Below are positions 17,824 through 26,332 of a stretch of DNA of 38,992 nucleotides, piece after piece. The DNA is taken from positions 1 to 38,992 of the forward strand of contig JAHDHL010000039.1 of NCBI GenBank assembly GCA_020631355.1, given 5' to 3'. This DNA is from Saprospiraceae bacterium. GTDB taxonomy: Bacteria > Bacteroidota > Bacteroidia > Chitinophagales > Saprospiraceae. Under the pieces are notes generated by a model. That model made no database searches and had not been told where the DNA came from. It saw only the letters and a program-made list of their open reading frames with translations. The translations under genes and the position numbers were made by a program. The first letter of the stretch is position 1, and every line of letters starts with the position of its first letter.

Positions 17824-19005
17824 ATGAATTTTGAATTTACAGAAGAACAATTAGCTGTCCAACAAGCAGCTAGGGATTTTGCCCAAAATGTATTGAAGCC
17901 CGGAGTTATCGAAAGGGATACCCACATGACCTATCCTAAGGATGAGGTTCGCCAAATGGCAGAACTGGGATTCATGGGTATGATGGTCTCCCCTCAATAT
18001 GGAGGAGGAGGAATGGATACCATTTCTTATGTGTTGGCAATGGAGGAATTATCCAAGGTAGATAATTCCGCATCAGTCATCATGTCTGTCAACAATTCCT
18101 TGGTTTGTTGGGGATTGGAAGCATTCGGTACGGAGGAGCAAAAGCAAAAATACCTGACCAAATTGGCTACGGGTGAATATATCGGTTCTTTCTGTTTGTC
18201 CGAACCAGAAGCGGGTTCTGATGCTACCAGTCAAAGTACCACAGCAGAGGATATGGGTGATTATTACCTATTAAATGGTACCAAGAACTGGATTACCAAT
18301 GGTGGTACATCCGATATTCATTTGGTTATTGCACAAACCAATCCTGAACTTGGACACAGGGGAATCAATGTATTGATTGTGGAAACCAAATGGGATGGTG
18401 TTGTTATCGGAGCCAAGGAAGATAAGTTGGGTATTCGTTCCTCGGATACGCATACTATCATGTATAATGATGTGAAAGTACCCAAGGAAAACAGAATTGG
18501 TGATGATGGATTCGGGTTCAAATTTGCAATGAAGACACTATCGGGTGGTCGTATCGGTATTGCAGCCCAAGCATTGGGTATCGCAGGTGGTGCGTATGAA
18601 TTAGCCAGGAATTACGCGGGCGAAAGAAAAGCATTCGGTAAGCCTATCAACCAGCACCAAGCCATCGCTTTCAAACTTGCAGACATGGCCACTCAAATCG
18701 AAGCGGCCAAAATGATGGTATATCGTTCTGCATGGCTTAAGGACAACAATATGAACTATGACCGTGCATCAGCCATGGCCAAGGTATTTGCTTCCGAAAC
18801 TGCAATGGAGGTATCCACCGAAGCTGTTCAGGTACACGGAGGATATGGTTTCGTTAAGGAATATCATGTGGAGCGTCTCATGAGGGATGCGAAAATCACA
18901 CAGATTTACGAGGGTACATCAGAGGTACAAAGAATTGTCATCTCTAGGAGCGTCATCAAGGGAGAACCTTTTGAGAATATGGCTCCTAATATGGTTCATT
19001 CCTAA
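17824..19005 (+). CDS. acyl-CoA dehydrogenase
   Basis: This FAD enzyme performs the first step of beta-oxidation, oxidising acyl-CoA to trans-2-enoyl-CoA and passing electrons to an electron-transfer flavoprotein in the cytoplasm. All family landmarks are present. They include the N-terminal helical domain, CLSEPEAGSDATS (124-136) at the flavin site, QVHGGYGFVKEYHVERLMRD (336-355), and IYEGTSEVQR with Glu363 at the position of the catalytic base in short-chain and butyryl-CoA dehydrogenases. The length of 393 aa is typical of the short/medium-chain group; exact chain-length preference cannot be read. It is a single-gene unit with a terminator on each side and a palindrome in its leader region. 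Confidence 0.95.
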   Translation: MNFEFTEEQLAVQQAARDFAQNVLKPGVIERDTHMTYPKDEVRQMAELGFMGMMVSPQYGGGGMDTISYVLAMEELSKVDNSASVIMSVNNSLVCWGLEAFGTEEQKQKYLTKLATGEYIGSFCLSEPEAGSDATSQSTTAEDMGDYYLLNGTKNWITNGGTSDIHLVIAQTNPELGHRGINVLIVETKWDGVVIGAKEDKLGIRSSDTHTIMYNDVKVPKENRIGDDGFGFKFAMKTLSGGRIGIAAQALGIAGGAYELARNYAGERKAFGKPINQHQAIAFKLADMATQIEAAKMMVYRSAWLKDNNMNYDRASAMAKVFASETAMEVSTEAVQVHGGYGFVKEYHVERLMRDAKITQIYEGTSEVQRIVISRSVIKGEPFENMAPNMVHS

Positions 19006-19025
19006 ATTATACTTAGGATGAGTAG

Positions 19026-19060
19026 AAAGCCTCCATGTAATAATACATGGAGGCTTTTTT
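19026..19060. terminator. terminator between convergent genes
   Basis: A perfect 14-bp stem (19026-19039 with 19044-19057) and an ATAA loop end in TTTTTT on the plus strand. The AAA on the other side gives a weaker T tract for the opposing H1 gene, whose stop codon is 11 nt away. Confidence 0.85.
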
Positions 19061-19070
19061 ATTGGGGTCA

Positions 19071-20492
19071 TTAGAAATACCTGGATGAATGATACTTATC
19101 ATCCATCTTGCTCATCAACCATTTCTTTTCTGCAATCGGATTATCATCCATGATTTTCGAACGAAGTCTCTCCAGTTTCTTTTTTTCAAAAACCCGAAGA
19201 AGGTGTAGCTTTTTCAGATAGGTCAATAATTTTTGGAAAGAAATAATAGCACCACTTGAATGGATCTTATTCCTTTTCAGATAAGCCCTGAAACTTGAAA
19301 TAACGGAAAGTAGTAGTTCCGTTTCATCCTGTTCGTAATATATCCTCAACAGATATATCCTAAGCTGGCTTGAATAGTACAGATTATCATAAGGTACTTT
19401 CGAGAAGCAAGAAAGGGCATTATCATAATCGTTTTGGGCAAAAAACAAGGTACCCAGATTAAAATTGACTGCATCCTCTCTTTCTGTAGGATTAATCGTA
19501 TCAGACTGATGCCTGATGAAATCCAATGCCCAATCTATCGAATCGTTATTGATGGCACCCCTAATGATATTCTTGAGTCGACGTTGGCCTATATAGCCAT
19601 TCGTTCCATTCAAAAGACCTCTTTCCAATCCTGCTTTCTGCAATTCGAATAGCGTTGAATTCAATTCTGATTTTCCTTTTCTTACAATCAGCATGATACA
19701 AACTCCAATGGTCATCTTGAGAATCTTAGCCTGATTATCCTTGGGTAAAAGATGTATATCATCCTGATTCAACAATTGCAATATCTCCTCTAAATTCTCT
19801 GATGTATCCTGGTTCAATCGTATCCTGACAATCCTCAGATATATCCTGATTTCAATGTGGGCCTCCCTTTCGGCTTCTTCCAGAATATCCTCAATCCTAG
19901 CCAACTCCGATAACTCAAAATCCAGGTTCAAGGTGGCATTCAAATTGAAATAATCACAGACCAGCCTAAGCTGTTGTAATAATTTATGGGTATTGAAATA
20001 TCGTATCTTATCCTGAAAGACCTGTTCTATCCTTTCAATGGAAATTTTTTGTTCCTCAAATAGATATTCCAGTTCCAAGTCAGCCATATCAAACAATTGC
20101 AAATGCGCATTCGATGCCCGACTGATTTGTTTCTTCCCTCTCCTTATATTCTTATAAATAAGTTTAGAGGGAGCATGTTCTCCTTTCAGTGTCCGAACCA
20201 ATACCTCAGGCTTGGCTTCATCATCAATTATAGACAGGAATTTCCGGACCAAGTTTCCATGCTCATTCAGAATATTCCTTAATACCTGTTCATTGTATCT
20301 TTTCCCTTTACCGAATATGATTTCGAATACATTCTGCTTATCCAATTCGTTGAACTTCCCAGAACACAAGAGATCATAGATTGACAAGTGTTTGTCATTT
20401 TTATTATAAAATGGGGATGCAAGGAAGTCATTTAATGACCTTATCCTAGGATTTGATAGCAACTCATAGTATATAATTAAGTTATTTTTCAA
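19071..20492 (-). CDS. uncharacterised helical protein H1 (DFLxSPxxN family)
   Basis: The function is not recognised. The product is 473 aa, highly charged and Leu-rich, with no signal peptide or membrane segment, so it is probably cytoplasmic and an alpha-solenoid of TPR-like helices. It is a clear paralogue of H2 at 37442-38866. The two share an N-terminal motif (DFLASPFYN here, DFLQSPYFN there) and an extended C-terminal match (SSFRAYLKRNK here, DSFRVYLRRKK there). The start appears to be TTG at 20492: the preceding in-frame stop is two codons upstream, and no ATG occurs before the conserved motif. It is divergent from D1, with 178 bp between them. A regulatory or scaffold role linked to D1 is conjecture from the repeated arrangement. 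Confidence 0.85.
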   Translation of the reverse strand: MKNNLIIYYELLSNPRIRSLNDFLASPFYNKNDKHLSIYDLLCSGKFNELDKQNVFEIIFGKGKRYNEQVLRNILNEHGNLVRKFLSIIDDEAKPEVLVRTLKGEHAPSKLIYKNIRRGKKQISRASNAHLQLFDMADLELEYLFEEQKISIERIEQVFQDKIRYFNTHKLLQQLRLVCDYFNLNATLNLDFELSELARIEDILEEAEREAHIEIRIYLRIVRIRLNQDTSENLEEILQLLNQDDIHLLPKDNQAKILKMTIGVCIMLIVRKGKSELNSTLFELQKAGLERGLLNGTNGYIGQRRLKNIIRGAINNDSIDWALDFIRHQSDTINPTEREDAVNFNLGTLFFAQNDYDNALSCFSKVPYDNLYYSSQLRIYLLRIYYEQDETELLLSVISSFRAYLKRNKIHSSGAIISFQKLLTYLKKLHLLRVFEKKKLERLRSKIMDDNPIAEKKWLMSKMDDKYHSSRYF

Positions 20493-20670
20493 TTCTTATA
20501 CCCTTATTTTAATAAATTAAAAATATGATTATCAGTTACTTATTTAAATAAATTAAAATCAAAGGCATAATATACTTATTATTTTAATTAATAAATATCC
20601 TCTAATAGATCTTACATCACCCCTTACCTTGTGCATAACAAACAGATGATAGTCCACAAAATATCATAAA
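20493..20670. promoter_or_regulatory. AT-rich divergent promoter region of the H1-D1 pair
   Basis: This 178-bp region separates the two divergent genes. The H1 side is extremely AT-rich and carries a 12-bp direct repeat AATAAATTAAAA at 20511-20522 and 20547-20558 (36 bp apart). The D1 side is less AT-rich. No exact TAnnTTTG box was found, so promoter positions are not assigned. Confidence 0.4.
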
Positions 20671-21759
20671 ATGGCAAGTCAGTATCATTCATATATTATC
20701 ACCATTCTTTGTTGTCTCACCATTATTGGGGACATCGCAGGACAATCGGTGTATCCGGGAGACAGCAATCTTGACAGTATTGCAAACAACATAGATGTAT
20801 TGTATTTAGGTAAGGCATATGGCCAGACAGGCGCTCCCAGGAACAGTATATCAATCGACTGGGAAGCATTGGATGCCCCTGTTCCACCTTGGGCCACTAC
20901 CATTTATGGTATTCCTGCGCATTATTCGGATTGTGATGGTAATGGAATGGTATCGGATTCCGACATAGAAGCCATCCAATTCAACTATGGCTCACAATAT
21001 GGCGAATATATTCCAGTGGGCGAGGGTTCTGGTCCGATACTCAGGATTGAAGCCGTCGAAGACACCGTAGGTATGGGCGAGGAAATGATTTATAGAATTG
21101 TAATGGGCTCTGATACGGAAACATTCGAAAACGTAGAAGGCATCGCATATACAATCAGAATGGGTTCGACATTCAATCAGTACGAAGTCGATTTAGAATT
21201 CTCTGATATAAACAACTGGTTCGTAGACCCTACGGAACAGCTCCACCTTTTACAGATAGAACCTTTATTCGAAATGGATGTCGCCAATACCAGAATTGAC
21301 CAAACGGGACAAACCGGATTCGGTGAGGTAGCCAGATTGTCCTATTACATTGATAAGGATCTTATCGGAGGATTAACGGAACCACACACGCCTTTCGAAC
21401 TCAGCGTAACCAATATCATTGTATCCTATTCGGATTATATTGATACACTGAAAGGTTCGGCGGATACCATTTACATCCATAACCCCAATGCCACCACATC
21501 ATTCTATCATCCATACCCTGAAGAAAACATCAATATTACTCCCAATCCATTCTCATCCCACCTTAGTATCGCATATGATGGTGAGCCCATTGAGGATATA
21601 AAGGTCATGGATACATCGGGGAGAGTGGTATATCAAAAGAATACGGATGCGACATCCGATGCAGTCCGAATACAAACGGACAGTTGGCCGCAGGGCATAT
21701 ACATCCTGCACTGCCGTTCCCAAAATGCACATTACAACCAGATACTGGTCAAGCACTAG
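20671..21759 (+). CDS. secreted dockerin/cohesin-like protein D1 with T9SS type A sorting domain
   Basis: This 362-aa exported protein has a signal peptide ending near IAG (residue 24). Residues 28-109 hold two EF-hand-like dockerin repeats: PGDSNLDSIANNID (29-42), and DCDGNGMVSDSD (87-98) followed by NYG. Between them lies a conserved W/HSDCD-type spacer. Residues about 120-255 resemble a cohesin-like beta sandwich (LRIEAVEDTVGMGEEMIYRI, then EGIAYTIRM). The C-terminus (about 287-362, ITPNPFSSHLSIAYDG to the KH end) is a T9SS type A sorting domain. The C-terminal part of D2 (33875-37261) has the same module order. Dockerin-cohesin type assembly at the cell surface is a family-based inference. 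Confidence 0.8.
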   Translation: MASQYHSYIITILCCLTIIGDIAGQSVYPGDSNLDSIANNIDVLYLGKAYGQTGAPRNSISIDWEALDAPVPPWATTIYGIPAHYSDCDGNGMVSDSDIEAIQFNYGSQYGEYIPVGEGSGPILRIEAVEDTVGMGEEMIYRIVMGSDTETFENVEGIAYTIRMGSTFNQYEVDLEFSDINNWFVDPTEQLHLLQIEPLFEMDVANTRIDQTGQTGFGEVARLSYYIDKDLIGGLTEPHTPFELSVTNIIVSYSDYIDTLKGSADTIYIHNPNATTSFYHPYPEENINITPNPFSSHLSIAYDGEPIEDIKVMDTSGRVVYQKNTDATSDAVRIQTDSWPQGIYILHCRSQNAHYNQILVKH

Positions 21760-21861
21760 TACCTAAGCACTAAGAATTTACAGTTACCCAGATTAGGCAC
21801 ATCCAGTCGGATGGTGTCCCGGGATACCTGTATGTATTAATAAATCATAAAATAGATTATC

Positions 21862-22764
21862 ATGAATTCACACAATTTTTTCAAATCACTTTTATTCCTA
21901 GCTACTTCATTCGTTCTTTTCTCCTGTGGAGAGGATGCCATCACAACCAATTCTACAGACGATTGTCCTGAAATGGCATTCACATACACCAATGCGGGTA
22001 GTGATTATTATTTCGAAGCTGATTTCCCGGGTATGGAAAACCTATCATGGTATGGTTGGACCATCAACGATGACCTTGTAGACCAAGAAGGAACCAACGT
22101 AGAGGGAGATGATGTATTGGAAGCGGATTTCTCTGCTTCTGGTACTTATGAAGTATGTTTGATTACGGAAACGCCTGAATGTCCTTTGGGTGCATCCTAC
22201 TGCCAAACCATAGAAATCGAGGGAGGAACAGACCCTGACCCATCAACAGGATGCCCAGAGATGACATTGGTTTACACAGAAAGCCCAACCGAACACCAAT
22301 TCGCAGTCTCATTCCCTAATGAGGATGGTCCGGAAATCGTTTTCTGGAGTGTGAACGGCACTTATGTAGGTGATGGCTTGACCTATACGGCCAATTTCAG
22401 TGAGGCAGGCACCTACGAAGTATGTGCAGGTATCGAAACAGCAGAATGTCCAATGGGTGAGTTCGTTTGCCATACGGTTGTAGTAGAGGGTGGCGAAGAC
22501 CCTGTTGACGGATGTCCTGAAATCGAAATCACTTATTCACAGGATGGTTCGGACTTCCAATTCACTGCTAACTATGAAGGTTCATTAGACTGGTATGGGT
22601 GGACTGTGAATGGCGATATCGTTGAGGAAGAAGGTACAATAAACAATGGTGATGATATCCTTACCTACTCTTTCAATAGTATAGGAACATACGCTGTTTG
22701 TATCATTCACGAATCTGCTACATGTCCTACCCTTACGGAATGTATCGATGTTACGATAGAATAG
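21862..22764 (+). CDS. lipoprotein with three PKD-like repeats
   Basis: This 300-aa lipoprotein has lipobox LFSC (lipid Cys22). After a short linker it consists of three repeats of about 85-95 aa starting at Cys35, Cys131 and Cys218. Each reads CPExxxxY...W(G)W(T)xN...GTYxVC and contains four cysteines in a conserved arrangement (for example 35, 99, 107, 114), so two disulfides per repeat are likely after export. The fold resembles PKD/Ig-like surface domains; no catalytic motif is seen. It is followed by two tandem hairpins and lies 102 nt after D1, so it could be co-transcribed with D1. Function is unknown. Confidence 0.8.
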   Translation: MNSHNFFKSLLFLATSFVLFSCGEDAITTNSTDDCPEMAFTYTNAGSDYYFEADFPGMENLSWYGWTINDDLVDQEGTNVEGDDVLEADFSASGTYEVCLITETPECPLGASYCQTIEIEGGTDPDPSTGCPEMTLVYTESPTEHQFAVSFPNEDGPEIVFWSVNGTYVGDGLTYTANFSEAGTYEVCAGIETAECPMGEFVCHTVVVEGGEDPVDGCPEIEITYSQDGSDFQFTANYEGSLDWYGWTVNGDIVEEEGTINNGDDILTYSFNSIGTYAVCIIHESATCPTLTECIDVTIE

Positions 22765-22783
22765 ATGACAGGTAATTCTGCGG

Positions 22784-22815
22784 AAGTCATTCCCCTTAGA
22801 GGGAATGGCTTTCTT
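22784..22815 (+). terminator. first of two tandem terminators
   Basis: An 11-bp stem (22784-22794 with 22801-22811, one G-U pair) with a 6-nt loop is followed by a short, interrupted T tract, so it is the weaker of the pair. Confidence 0.6.
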
Positions 22816-22831
22816 GATTTATGATGAGAAC

Positions 22832-22866
22832 AAAGCCAGTATGTCTGACATGCTGGCTTTTATATA
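22832..22866 (+). terminator. second of two tandem terminators
   Basis: A 13-bp stem (22832-22844 with 22848-22860, one G-U pair) and a 3-nt loop end in TTT then TATATATTT. It insulates the downstream protease/nuclease cluster from read-through. Confidence 0.75.
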
Positions 22867-23186
22867 TTTGTGCACCCGGTAGTTCAAGAAGCTACGATTA
22901 TATTGTATTATTTCGTTATATTAGCTAGGAATTCGAACACCTAGAACCCAAGTTATGAAAACCGAGCGAAAGACCACCCTCTGCCTCCTACATCCCCAGA
23001 TTAAGGACTTGCTACTTTTTCCAACCCAATCCATCTTCGAATTGAATCACGATGAAGTATCCTGAAATAGGAATTCATTATCCATATTATTAAAATAATT
23101 AATCAGGAATAAAGGTCGTGTTGATAAAATCTCAAATGAGCATTTGTTCCCATCAACAAATGGCCTAATAAAAACTAAATTATATC
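22867..23186 (+). other. 320-nt leader region of the protease/nuclease cluster
   Basis: No convincing gene is present. An ATG-started frame of 36 codons (22955-23065) has no recognisable motif. A short inverted repeat, CAAATG-AG-CATTTG (23133-23146), lies 40 nt upstream of the caspase start and could be an operator. The last 90 nt are AT-rich and presumably hold the promoter, but no exact TAnnTTTG was found. Confidence 0.3.
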
Positions 23187-24506
23187 ATGAGTAATTTCCA
23201 ACAAGGATTTGCATTAATTATTGGAATCGGTAATGATTTACCCATGACCATACAAGATGCCGAAGTAGTTTACGAGGCTCTTTCCGACCCTACACGCGCG
23301 GCTTATCCCAAAGAAAACATCCTTTATGTTACAGGTCGGGATGCTACAAGAAAAAATATAGAAAAGGCATTGGACGACATCATCGCTATGGCTAGTGGTG
23401 TTGATAATTCCACCGTGGTGGTTTATTATTCGGGCCATGGCGCACAAGTTCCTTGGAATGATGGAAAAAATCACTATTTCCTAGTTCCTAATGATGCAAA
23501 AAATACAGATATCAATTCCCTGTTACCTGCAGAAATATTCACAAAAAAAATCAACGAAATCCAATCCGATAAATTATTGGTACTATTGGATTGTTGCCAT
23601 GCTGAGGGACAACATGCGACTGGGGAACCCGTAACCAAAAACTTCATGGAAACAACCAGAAGTGGCGCCCCAATCAGTAAAGGGAGTAATGAAAAATTAC
23701 TCAAGGCCCTCCAAGGTGGAGAGGGAAAAATATTCATTGCATCATGCAAGGATGAGGAACAATCCTACATTGCCAGAGGAGATAAGAACAGCCTCTTTAC
23801 CAAGCACCTAGTAAGGGCACTGGAAGGTGACAATAGTTCATTCTACGATTTCGTGCATGTTTTGGATGTCATCCAATACCTATTCAGAAATGTACCCTCG
23901 GAAGCCAAGGCTAAATTAAAAGTGAGTCAGACACCCATTATTAATTATGCCAATAAATTAGATGCGGAATTCTTTATTTGTGCCAATAATCAAGGAAAGG
24001 CACCAGAAGAAATGCAAGCATTGAGAAGTCATACCAAAAAATCGCAAGAGGAAATCAATTCACTCAACGAAGAAGTCCAAGAAAAATACAAAGGACACTT
24101 ATTCCAATTGCAAGGGAATGAAATCCATGTAGGAACAGGTGATGTGAATATCGGAAATACGAATAGCAACAATAGCACAACCATTATCAATAATAATTAT
24201 TACGGCAATACCCCTCCAGTAACGAGGGATAATAACAGCCCGGATTCCAAGAATACTGATGCGCCCGCAGACCTAGAAAAAATCAATGATTTAATTTATG
24301 AGGACGAGGTCATTGATGCCATTGATTTATTAATGGAACTTACTGAAAAGAAATCCGATATCCGCACACTTAGGATGAGTAAGTCAAGATGGAATGCTGT
24401 CATGAGGGATATTGATGAGGAAACAGTTTCCAAATCAGATGCGAATATTAGTAAAAATAAAATCAAGAAAACATTATTCAATATTATTGAAAAAATGGAA
24501 AATTAA
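23187..24506 (+). CDS. caspase-like protease (peptidase C14) with a C-terminal effector-associated-like domain
   Basis: This 439-aa cytoplasmic cysteine protease has no signal peptide. Residues about 5-265 form a caspase/metacaspase domain: FALIIGIGND at the first strand, catalytic His84 in YYSGHGAQ, and Cys137 in LLDCCHAEG. A charged helical stretch (275-300) leads to a G/N-rich strand region (IHVGTGDVNIGN, then STTIINNNYYGN, 313-341). Residues about 363-439 form a compact helical domain (INDLIYEDEVIDAIDLLMEL, then SDANISKNKIKKTLFNIIEK). Its pattern matches, from memory, the effector-associated domains (EAD11-like) that couple effectors to regulators in bacterial conflict systems. It is first of a same-strand cluster with a subtilase and a nuclease. 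Protease assignment is firm; the EAD and defence role are inferred. Confidence 0.9.
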   Translation: MSNFQQGFALIIGIGNDLPMTIQDAEVVYEALSDPTRAAYPKENILYVTGRDATRKNIEKALDDIIAMASGVDNSTVVVYYSGHGAQVPWNDGKNHYFLVPNDAKNTDINSLLPAEIFTKKINEIQSDKLLVLLDCCHAEGQHATGEPVTKNFMETTRSGAPISKGSNEKLLKALQGGEGKIFIASCKDEEQSYIARGDKNSLFTKHLVRALEGDNSSFYDFVHVLDVIQYLFRNVPSEAKAKLKVSQTPIINYANKLDAEFFICANNQGKAPEEMQALRSHTKKSQEEINSLNEEVQEKYKGHLFQLQGNEIHVGTGDVNIGNTNSNNSTTIINNNYYGNTPPVTRDNNSPDSKNTDAPADLEKINDLIYEDEVIDAIDLLMELTEKKSDIRTLRMSKSRWNAVMRDIDEETVSKSDANISKNKIKKTLFNIIEKMEN

Positions 24507-24554
24507 TATTCCGGATTAAATATTCATTCAATAAAAAAATAAATACCTGTCACT

Positions 24555-26315
24555 ATGAAAAAACAAATCCTATCCATAGAAGTCCCTACCACCATTTCAA
24601 AATCCTTTAGTACTCCGCCAAAACTGGACAAGGACATCACAAGGGGACTGAAAAACATTTCGGACGAGCCTGACTACGAGCCCCACAATGCGTCATTCAA
24701 TGTGGATATCGAAGTGGATTCGGATGCCAATCCCTGGGATTTGGCCCACCTGCAAATGGAACGAATGATTACTGACAAAAAGGATGTCTCATTCATTGAA
24801 CCCGATTTGCCACAATCCCTTTACGACTTCAGGAATCGGGAGGAAGAAGGTCATATTTCAAAATCATTCCAACTCTACAAACCAGACAACTATCTCGACA
24901 GATGGCCCCGCCCTGATGAGATAGCTGACGACCAAAAATTCGTATGGCATCTTCAAGCTCCTTACTCACAACTGGCTGATGCCCGAGATTGGGTCATGCA
25001 ACAATTCCCAAATAGAAAAATCACCATTGGTCATTTTGATACCGGCGTACAATCCGAACATCCCGCCATGCCTCAGTTTTTCAAAGGGGGAACCAGCTAT
25101 ATTCCATTGGAATTGGTCAATGACCCAGAGGACAAAACAGCCAAGTACCACCTCTCATTACAAGGTACCGTAAGCTATTTCCAAGAACAACCCGGACACG
25201 GCATGGCCACTCTTGCCATCCTTGCAGGCAATCGGCTGACCAAGGAACATACCGGAGGCTTATATGAGGGGTACTTCGGAGCGATTCCCCAAGCTGAAAT
25301 CCATTCCTATCGCATTTGTAATACTGTCGCCTTATTCGGCACCAGTAGTTTTGCCAAGGCCCTATTCAAGGCTGTGGATGAGGATGATTGTCAGGTTGTT
25401 ACCATGTCTATGGGGGGTGGGCCATCCAAACGTTGGGCCAAGGCGGTGAATCATGCTTACATGAAAGGGCTTACCTTGGTTACTGCAGCCGGCAACAGTT
25501 GGACCAAAGGGCCTAAGGTCATGACCCGATTACCAAAGCGACTGATTTTCCCTGCCCGATGGGATCGTGTCATTGCAGCTACCGGTGTCACTGCTTCACA
25601 TATGCCCTACCTCTACGATATGCTTCCCATCGCCAAGGCGGAGGGCGGACATTATATGCAAGGAAACTATGGTCCACAGCAAGTCATGGGAACCGCATTG
25701 GCAGCTTATACACCCAATACGACATGGTTGACCATGAACAAGTTTGAGGAAGAAGGAGATTACTTCACATACCAAGGCGGAGGCACCTCATCGGCTACGC
25801 CCCAAGTTGCTGCAGCAGCAGGACTTTGGTTGCTCACCCATCAGGAAAAGCTTGAGAAAAGTAAATGGAAAGGTTCTTGGAAACAGGTAGAGGCTGTACG
25901 TGCTGCCTTATTTTCCACGGCTAAGAAACCAGAGGAGTACATGGAATATTTTGGCAATGGCATATTACAGGCCAAGGACGCACTGAGTTATTATCCTAAG
26001 GAGGAGGAACTGAAAATGAGTAAGGAAGCCAAGGTAAGATTCGGAGGATTGGGAGACACACTAGGTCTGCTTGCCAAGGGATTCTTATCCAAACGCTTCA
26101 CTGTTGGTTATCAACCCAATGAGGAAATGCTCATGTTGGAATTGGCTCAACTGATGCATTACGATCCGGAGCTGACCCACATATTGGATTATGATTTGGA
26201 TGACGAGCAGATGAGTAACAAATTCTCACAAAAGGATATCCAAGAACTGAAAGATAGAATCATTGCTTCCGAACACGCTTCTGAGACATTGAAAAAAGCC
26301 ATGAAAACTTCCTAA
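24555..26315 (+). CDS. subtilisin-like serine protease without signal peptide
   Basis: This 586-aa S8-family serine endopeptidase has an intact triad: Asp162 (GHFDTGVQSEHP), His215 (PGHGMATLAILAG) and Ser412 (GGGTSSATPQVAAAAG), with oxyanion Asn314 (AAGNSW). Residues 1-130 form a non-catalytic, hydrophilic N-terminal region that could act as an inhibitory propeptide (conserved-looking VSFIEPDLP at 78-86). About 150 helical, charged residues follow the catalytic domain. There is no signal peptide, sorting domain or transmembrane segment, so it should act in the cytoplasm, unlike most subtilases. It starts 48 nt after the caspase gene and ends 17 nt before the nuclease. Activation by the caspase is a hypothesis. 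Confidence 0.92.
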   Translation: MKKQILSIEVPTTISKSFSTPPKLDKDITRGLKNISDEPDYEPHNASFNVDIEVDSDANPWDLAHLQMERMITDKKDVSFIEPDLPQSLYDFRNREEEGHISKSFQLYKPDNYLDRWPRPDEIADDQKFVWHLQAPYSQLADARDWVMQQFPNRKITIGHFDTGVQSEHPAMPQFFKGGTSYIPLELVNDPEDKTAKYHLSLQGTVSYFQEQPGHGMATLAILAGNRLTKEHTGGLYEGYFGAIPQAEIHSYRICNTVALFGTSSFAKALFKAVDEDDCQVVTMSMGGGPSKRWAKAVNHAYMKGLTLVTAAGNSWTKGPKVMTRLPKRLIFPARWDRVIAATGVTASHMPYLYDMLPIAKAEGGHYMQGNYGPQQVMGTALAAYTPNTTWLTMNKFEEEGDYFTYQGGGTSSATPQVAAAAGLWLLTHQEKLEKSKWKGSWKQVEAVRAALFSTAKKPEEYMEYFGNGILQAKDALSYYPKEEELKMSKEAKVRFGGLGDTLGLLAKGFLSKRFTVGYQPNEEMLMLELAQLMHYDPELTHILDYDLDDEQMSNKFSQKDIQELKDRIIASEHASETLKKAMKTS

Positions 26316-26332
26316 TCCCCAAATATTACAAT

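Noticed and set aside
22955-23065. 36-codon frame upstream of the caspase
   Set aside because: No motif, no overlap or coupling, and about 120 nt to the next start; could be chance. A proteomics or conservation test would decide.
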